In this document: piece by piece, positions 5,964 through 8,741 of the stretch
How positions within the stretch are numbered: the stretch's first letter is position 1
Layout of the letters: every line of letters begins with the position of its first letter
NCBI GenBank assembly: GCA_023423675.1
Contig: JAFAFD010000314.1
Span: 1 to 8,741, forward strand
DNA from: Pseudomonadota bacterium
GTDB taxonomy: Bacteria > Pseudomonadota > Gammaproteobacteria > Xanthomonadales > Xanthomonadaceae
DNA length: 8,741 bases
Direction: 5' to 3'
Translations under genes and position numbers: made by a program
The notes under the pieces: model-generated
The model's database searches: none
The model's input: only the letters and a program-made list of their open reading frames with translations
What the model was told of the DNA's origin: nothing

Positions 5964-6704
5964 ATGGATAGACTCAGCCTCATTGGACTCTTTCTCGCCC
6001 TGGCCTCGCTGGTCGGCGGCAGCATCCTGAAAGGTGCCGGCCTGGCGTCGCTGTGGTCGCCGGCTGCCTTTGTGATCGTGATCGTCGGCACCGTGGCATC
6101 GATCCTGCTGCACACCGCCCCGGCGGTGTTCAAGCACGCGTTCAAGATCGTGCGCTGGGTCGTGCGCCCGCCGCACAGCGACCGCCACGAACTGATCAAA
6201 CAGATCGTCGAGTGGAGCAACATCGCCCGCCGCCAGGGCCTGCTGGGCCTGGAATCGCAGGTGGAAGCACAGCGCGACCCGTTCCTGCGCAAGGGCCTGC
6301 AGCTGCTGGTCGATGGCGTGGAGCCGGAATCGATCCGGCACATGCTGGAAATCGAACTGAGCGGCCAGGAGCACCAGGACCAGGCCGCGGCCAAGGTCTT
6401 CGAGGCCATGGGCATCTATGCACCGACCCTGGGCATCATCGGCGCCGTGCTGGGCCTGATCGCGGTGATGAAGAACCTCGCCGACCCCAGCAAGCTGGGC
6501 CACGGCATCGCCGCCGCGTTCACCGCCACCATCTACGGCATCGCCTCGGCCAACCTGCTGTTCCTGCCCATCGCCGCCAAGCTGAAGGGCGTAATCGCGC
6601 ACAACACCCGCGACCGCGAAATGGTCATCGAAGGCCTGATCTCGATCGCCCAGGGCGAGAACCCGCGCAACATCGAAACCAACCTCACCGGCTTCCTGCA
6701 CTGA
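5964..6704 (+). CDS. motC: MotC/MotA-family flagellar stator protein
   Basis: This is the A subunit of a torque-generating stator, an inner-membrane ion channel partnered by the next gene. The 246-residue length is that of MotC/PomA-type proteins rather than the longer E. coli MotA. Four membrane segments are visible: about 4-26, 33-51, 151-172 and 181-205. The cytoplasmic loop holds R89/R90 and E97, the expected charged residues for contact with the rotor protein FliG. P154 in IYAPTLGIIGAVLG corresponds to a conserved channel proline. ATG 5964 is chosen over GTG 5925: the GTG lies upstream of the putative promoter, and the ATG product starts MDRLSLIGLFLALASLVGG as in relatives. No good ribosome binding site precedes it. 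The coupling ion cannot be settled from the sequence. Confidence 0.93.
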   Translation: MDRLSLIGLFLALASLVGGSILKGAGLASLWSPAAFVIVIVGTVASILLHTAPAVFKHAFKIVRWVVRPPHSDRHELIKQIVEWSNIARRQGLLGLESQVEAQRDPFLRKGLQLLVDGVEPESIRHMLEIELSGQEHQDQAAAKVFEAMGIYAPTLGIIGAVLGLIAVMKNLADPSKLGHGIAAAFTATIYGIASANLLFLPIAAKLKGVIAHNTRDREMVIEGLISIAQGENPRNIETNLTGFLH

Positions 6705-6705
6705 C

Positions 6706-7728
6706 ATGGCCCGCCGCAAGCACCACGAAGAGCACGCCAACCACGAGGCATGGGCCATCCCCTATGCCGACCTGATGACGTTGCTGCTCGCCTTCTTCGT
6801 GGTCATGTATGCCATTTCCTCGGTCAACGAAGGCAAGTACCGGATCATGGCCGATGCTCTGACCGATGCATTCGGCGGTGCGCCGCGCACCATCAACCCG
6901 GTGCAGGTGGGCAACAAGCAGGTGCAGGGCGGTGGCTGGGACAGTCCCTCGATCATCAAGTCGGGCACGAAGATCGGTCCGTCGGCACCCGCGCCCACCC
7001 ACGATCCCACCCTGCTGCCGGCGATGGCCTCGCAGATGCGCATGCCGGTCTCGGTGCACAACCAGGAACAGATCGCGCGCGCCGAGCGCCAGCTCAACAG
7101 CATCGCCGACCGGCTGACCGCCGCGCTGTCGCCGCTGATCGACCGCGGCATGATCAGCGTGCGCCGCACCGAGCTGTGGATCGAAGTCGAGATCAACAGC
7201 GACATCCTGTTCCCGACCGGCTCGGCCGCGCTGGACGTGCACGCACGGCAGACCCTGGCCAGCCTGGCCGAGGTGCTGCGGGACGTGCCCAACAGCGTGC
7301 GCGTGGAAGGCCACACCGACGACGTGCCGATCGCCACCGCCACCTTCCCGTCCAACTGGGAATTGTCGGCCGGTCGCGCCGCCAGCGTGGTGCACCTGTT
7401 CGCCGACCAGGGCGTGCAGCCCTCGCGGCTGGCCATGGTCGGCTACGGCCAGTTCCGCCCGCGCGACGCCAATGACAGCGCACAGGGCCGCAACCGCAAC
7501 CGGCGGGTGATGGTCATCATCCTGGCCGACACCAGCCATGCGGTCGATCCGCTGGGCGATCGCCTGAATGCCGCTGCAGGTGGCGGCAATGCCGCCGCCG
7601 GCACGACCACCGAAGCCGCTGCCGCACCGCGCAGCGCCCCTGTTTCCCCCATCGCACCGGTGCAGTTGCCACCGGTGCCGGCTGGCAGCCGCGTCGGCGC
7701 CGCCGTTCCCCCGGCAATGAAGGAGTAA
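6706..7728 (+). CDS. motD: MotD/MotB-family flagellar stator protein
   Basis: This is the B subunit of the stator, with one membrane span and a periplasmic domain that anchors to peptidoglycan. The 340-residue protein has a basic, His-rich cytoplasmic start (MARRKHHEEH). D22 in WAIPYADLMTLLLAFF is the ion-carrying aspartate. One membrane helix spans about 22-40. A linker with a likely plug region follows. The OmpA-like domain covers about 160-275, with ILFPTGSAAL, VEGHTDDVPI, NWELSAGRA, VGYGQFRP and NRRV. After it comes a low-complexity Ala/Pro tail of about 65 residues. The gene begins one base after the motC stop without its own clear ribosome binding site, so co-translation is likely. Its 3' end contains the ribosome binding site of the next gene. 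Confidence 0.94.
   Translation: MARRKHHEEHANHEAWAIPYADLMTLLLAFFVVMYAISSVNEGKYRIMADALTDAFGGAPRTINPVQVGNKQVQGGGWDSPSIIKSGTKIGPSAPAPTHDPTLLPAMASQMRMPVSVHNQEQIARAERQLNSIADRLTAALSPLIDRGMISVRRTELWIEVEINSDILFPTGSAALDVHARQTLASLAEVLRDVPNSVRVEGHTDDVPIATATFPSNWELSAGRAASVVHLFADQGVQPSRLAMVGYGQFRPRDANDSAQGRNRNRRVMVIILADTSHAVDPLGDRLNAAAGGGNAAAGTTTEAAAAPRSAPVSPIAPVQLPPVPAGSRVGAAVPPAMKE
7720..7725 (+). promoter_or_regulatory. Strong ribosome binding site of parC, inside the motD end
   Basis: AAGGAG lies 7 bases before the ATG at 7733 and overlaps the last two sense codons of motD. It is the best Shine-Dalgarno match in the window, so parC is probably translated well independently of motD. Confidence 0.75.
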
Positions 7729-7732
7729 CCCG

Positions 7733-8515
7733 ATGCGCATCTGGGCAGTCGCCAACCAGAAGGGTGGAGTCGGCAAGACCACCACCACCCTCGCCCTCGG
7801 TCGCGGCCTGGCCGCACAGGGCCACCGCGTGCTGTTGATCGACCTGGACCCGCACGCCTCGCTCACCCGCGCCTTCGGCGTGCCGGTCGAGCCGGCGCCG
7901 GCCGGCGTGCTGGAACTGTTCGGCGCACCGCCGGCCGAGCTGTCCACGTTGAGCCACCCAAGCAGCATCGGTGGCCTGGACTACGTCTGCGCGCAGGCCT
8001 CGCTGGCCACCCTGGAACGGCGCAGCGCCAACCAGCCCGGGCTCGGCCTGGCGCTGCAGAACGCGTTGGCCCGCCACCAGGGCCAGCACGACTACATCCT
8101 GCTGGACTGCGCGCCGACCCTGGGCCTGCTGATGATCAACGCACTGGCCGCGGCCGACCGCCTGATCATTCCGACCCAGGCCGAGCCGCTGGCCCTGCAC
8201 GGCCTGGACGGCATGGTCCGCACCGGCGAGATGGTCGAGCGCTCGCGCCGCCGCCCGCTGCCGATCTCGATCCTGCCGACCCTGTTCGACCGTCGCACCC
8301 GCGCCGGCAACGAATCGCTGCGCACCATGCAGGACCGCCATGGCACCCGCGTGTGGGAAGACGCGATCCCGATCGACACCCGCATCAGCAATGCCGCCGG
8401 CCTGACCCTGCCCAGCGTGGGCGAGGACTACCCGGGCCGCGGCCTGGCGGCCTATCGCCGTGCGCTGAACTGGATCCTCGGCGAAGACGCGCGCGCCCTG
8501 GAGCAGGCAGCATGA
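7733..8515 (+). CDS. parC: ParA-family ATPase ParC, positions chemosensory arrays
   Basis: This is a 260-residue ParA/Soj-type ATPase. The deviant Walker A motif is KGGVGKTTTT (residues 10-19, with K10 and K15), followed by LLIDLDPHAS (D37, D39 in the A' motif) and a Walker-B-like YILLDCAPTLG. There is no N-terminal DNA-binding extension, so it is the short ParA type. In a che/mot cluster directly before a CheW-like gene, this matches ParC, which with ParP targets chemosensory arrays to the cell pole in Vibrio and related gammaproteobacteria. A chromosomal or plasmid partition role is less likely, because no parB-like gene is beside it. Its stop overlaps the next start by ATGA. The family is certain; the exact role rests on context. 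Confidence 0.9.
   Translation: MRIWAVANQKGGVGKTTTTLALGRGLAAQGHRVLLIDLDPHASLTRAFGVPVEPAPAGVLELFGAPPAELSTLSHPSSIGGLDYVCAQASLATLERRSANQPGLGLALQNALARHQGQHDYILLDCAPTLGLLMINALAAADRLIIPTQAEPLALHGLDGMVRTGEMVERSRRRPLPISILPTLFDRRTRAGNESLRTMQDRHGTRVWEDAIPIDTRISNAAGLTLPSVGEDYPGRGLAAYRRALNWILGEDARALEQAA
8500..8503 (+). promoter_or_regulatory. Ribosome binding site of parP
   Basis: GGAG lies 8 bases before the ATG at 8512, within the end of parC. It supports that start, which is also joined to the parC stop by ATGA. Confidence 0.65.
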
Positions 8516-8741
8516 ACACCCCCGGCGTGCTGGACGACTATCTGGACGAGCTGCTGGGCGAGGCCATCGCCGTCGCCGCACCGCCGGCGCCGGTCGCCGC
8601 CGCGCCTGCGCCCGAGCGCGAACCGACCTGGGACGACCTGCCAGCCGAAGTCATCTACGAAACCGGTGACACCACCTTGACCGCTGCCGTGGAGACCCTC
8701 GCTGGTAGCGCCGGGCCATGCCCGGCGAGCGCAGCGGCGCC
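8512..8741 (+). CDS. parP: ParP/CheW-like protein, N-terminal part (runs off the window)
   Basis: The frame opens with ATG overlapping the parC stop and stays open for 76 codons to the window edge. The protein begins MNTPGVLDDYLDELLGEAI, continues through an Ala/Pro linker, then WDDLPAEVIYE (residues 40-50) and another low-complexity stretch. This layout fits ParP, whose N-terminal part contacts ParC and whose C-terminal CheW-like (AIF) domain joins arrays and CheA. The CheW-like domain would lie beyond the window, so the call rests on the N-terminal pattern and position. Residues 65-72 (GSAGPCPA) are encoded by a complete SMAG palindrome read in frame. Whether the frame stays open downstream cannot be seen. 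If the insertion broke the gene, this would be a pseudogene fragment. Confidence 0.72.
   Translation, partial: MNTPGVLDDYLDELLGEAIAVAAPPAPVAAAPAPEREPTWDDLPAEVIYETGDTTLTAAVETLAGSAGPCPASAAA
8704..8727 (+). repeat. SMAG-type REP palindrome inside the parP reading frame
   Basis: After a G, the GTAG head (8705-8708) is followed by stem CGCCGGGC (8709-8716), loop CAT and stem GCCCGGCG (8720-8727), a perfect 8-bp hairpin. It matches the element at 5842-5865 over 24 bases in inverted orientation. It is read in frame as G-S-A-G-P-C-P-A in the low-complexity linker of the ParP-like protein. It is unusual for this element class, which is mainly intergenic. Confidence 0.85.

Noticed and set aside
7655..7677. 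Two CACCGGTG palindromes close together in the motD tail
   Set aside because: They encode the repeated Pro/Val residues of the low-complexity tail; there is no promoter next to them and no other copy to suggest an operator.
1..8741. A previously undescribed system, CRISPR array, tRNA/rRNA, integrase or transposase gene
   Set aside because: Every gene belongs to known flagellar, chemotaxis or positioning families, and no array or RNA gene pattern is seen. The novelty is in regulatory sites, the coding REP and the CheA repeat rather than in a new system.

Overview
The window is an 8.7 kb piece of a polar-flagellum and chemotaxis locus from a GC-rich gammaproteobacterium of the Xanthomonadaceae, most likely Stenotrophomonas (S. 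maltophilia complex). Three things point there: the gene order (flhF, flhG, fliA, cheY, cheZ, cheA, motC-type and motD-type stator genes, a ParA-type ATPase, a CheW-like gene), the protein sequences, and two copies of a GTAG-headed palindrome that matches the SMAG class of REP elements of S. maltophilia. All genes are on the + strand. No mobile gene, CRISPR array, tRNA or rRNA is visible, and I see no wholly new system.

Layout. The 3' part of flhF (SRP-type GTPase for polar flagellar placement) runs to 1342 and overlaps flhG (MinD-type ATPase for flagellar number). flhG overlaps fliA (sigma-28) by ATGA. A 57-base gap with a good ribosome binding site leads to cheY, which uses a TTG start. cheZ and cheA follow almost without spacing. 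A 126-base gap (5838-5963) holds a SMAG palindrome, a second hairpin and a sigma-28-type promoter. Then come motC and motD (stator), parC (ParA-like ATPase for chemosensory-array positioning) and the first 76 codons of a parP/cheW-like gene, which runs off the end.

How they work together. FlhF and FlhG fix where and how many flagella are made. FliA transcribes the late flagellar and chemotaxis genes. CheA phosphorylates CheY, CheZ removes the phosphate, and MotC/MotD supply torque. ParC with ParP places the chemosensory arrays at the same pole. The cluster therefore carries both a flagellar and an array positioning ATPase.

Main points of interest. (1) There are two sigma-28-like promoters with exact 11-base spacers. 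One is buried in the end of flhF in a run of codons unusual for this genome. The other is so close to motC that the message should be leaderless or nearly so. (2) A complete SMAG palindrome lies in frame inside the parP coding sequence, with a 24-base match to the inverted copy downstream of cheA. (3) CheA appears to lack an ordinary P2 domain and carries a duplicated acidic/leucine peptide resembling the CheY-binding ends of FliM and CheZ. (4) A 9-bp perfect inverted repeat ends fliA.
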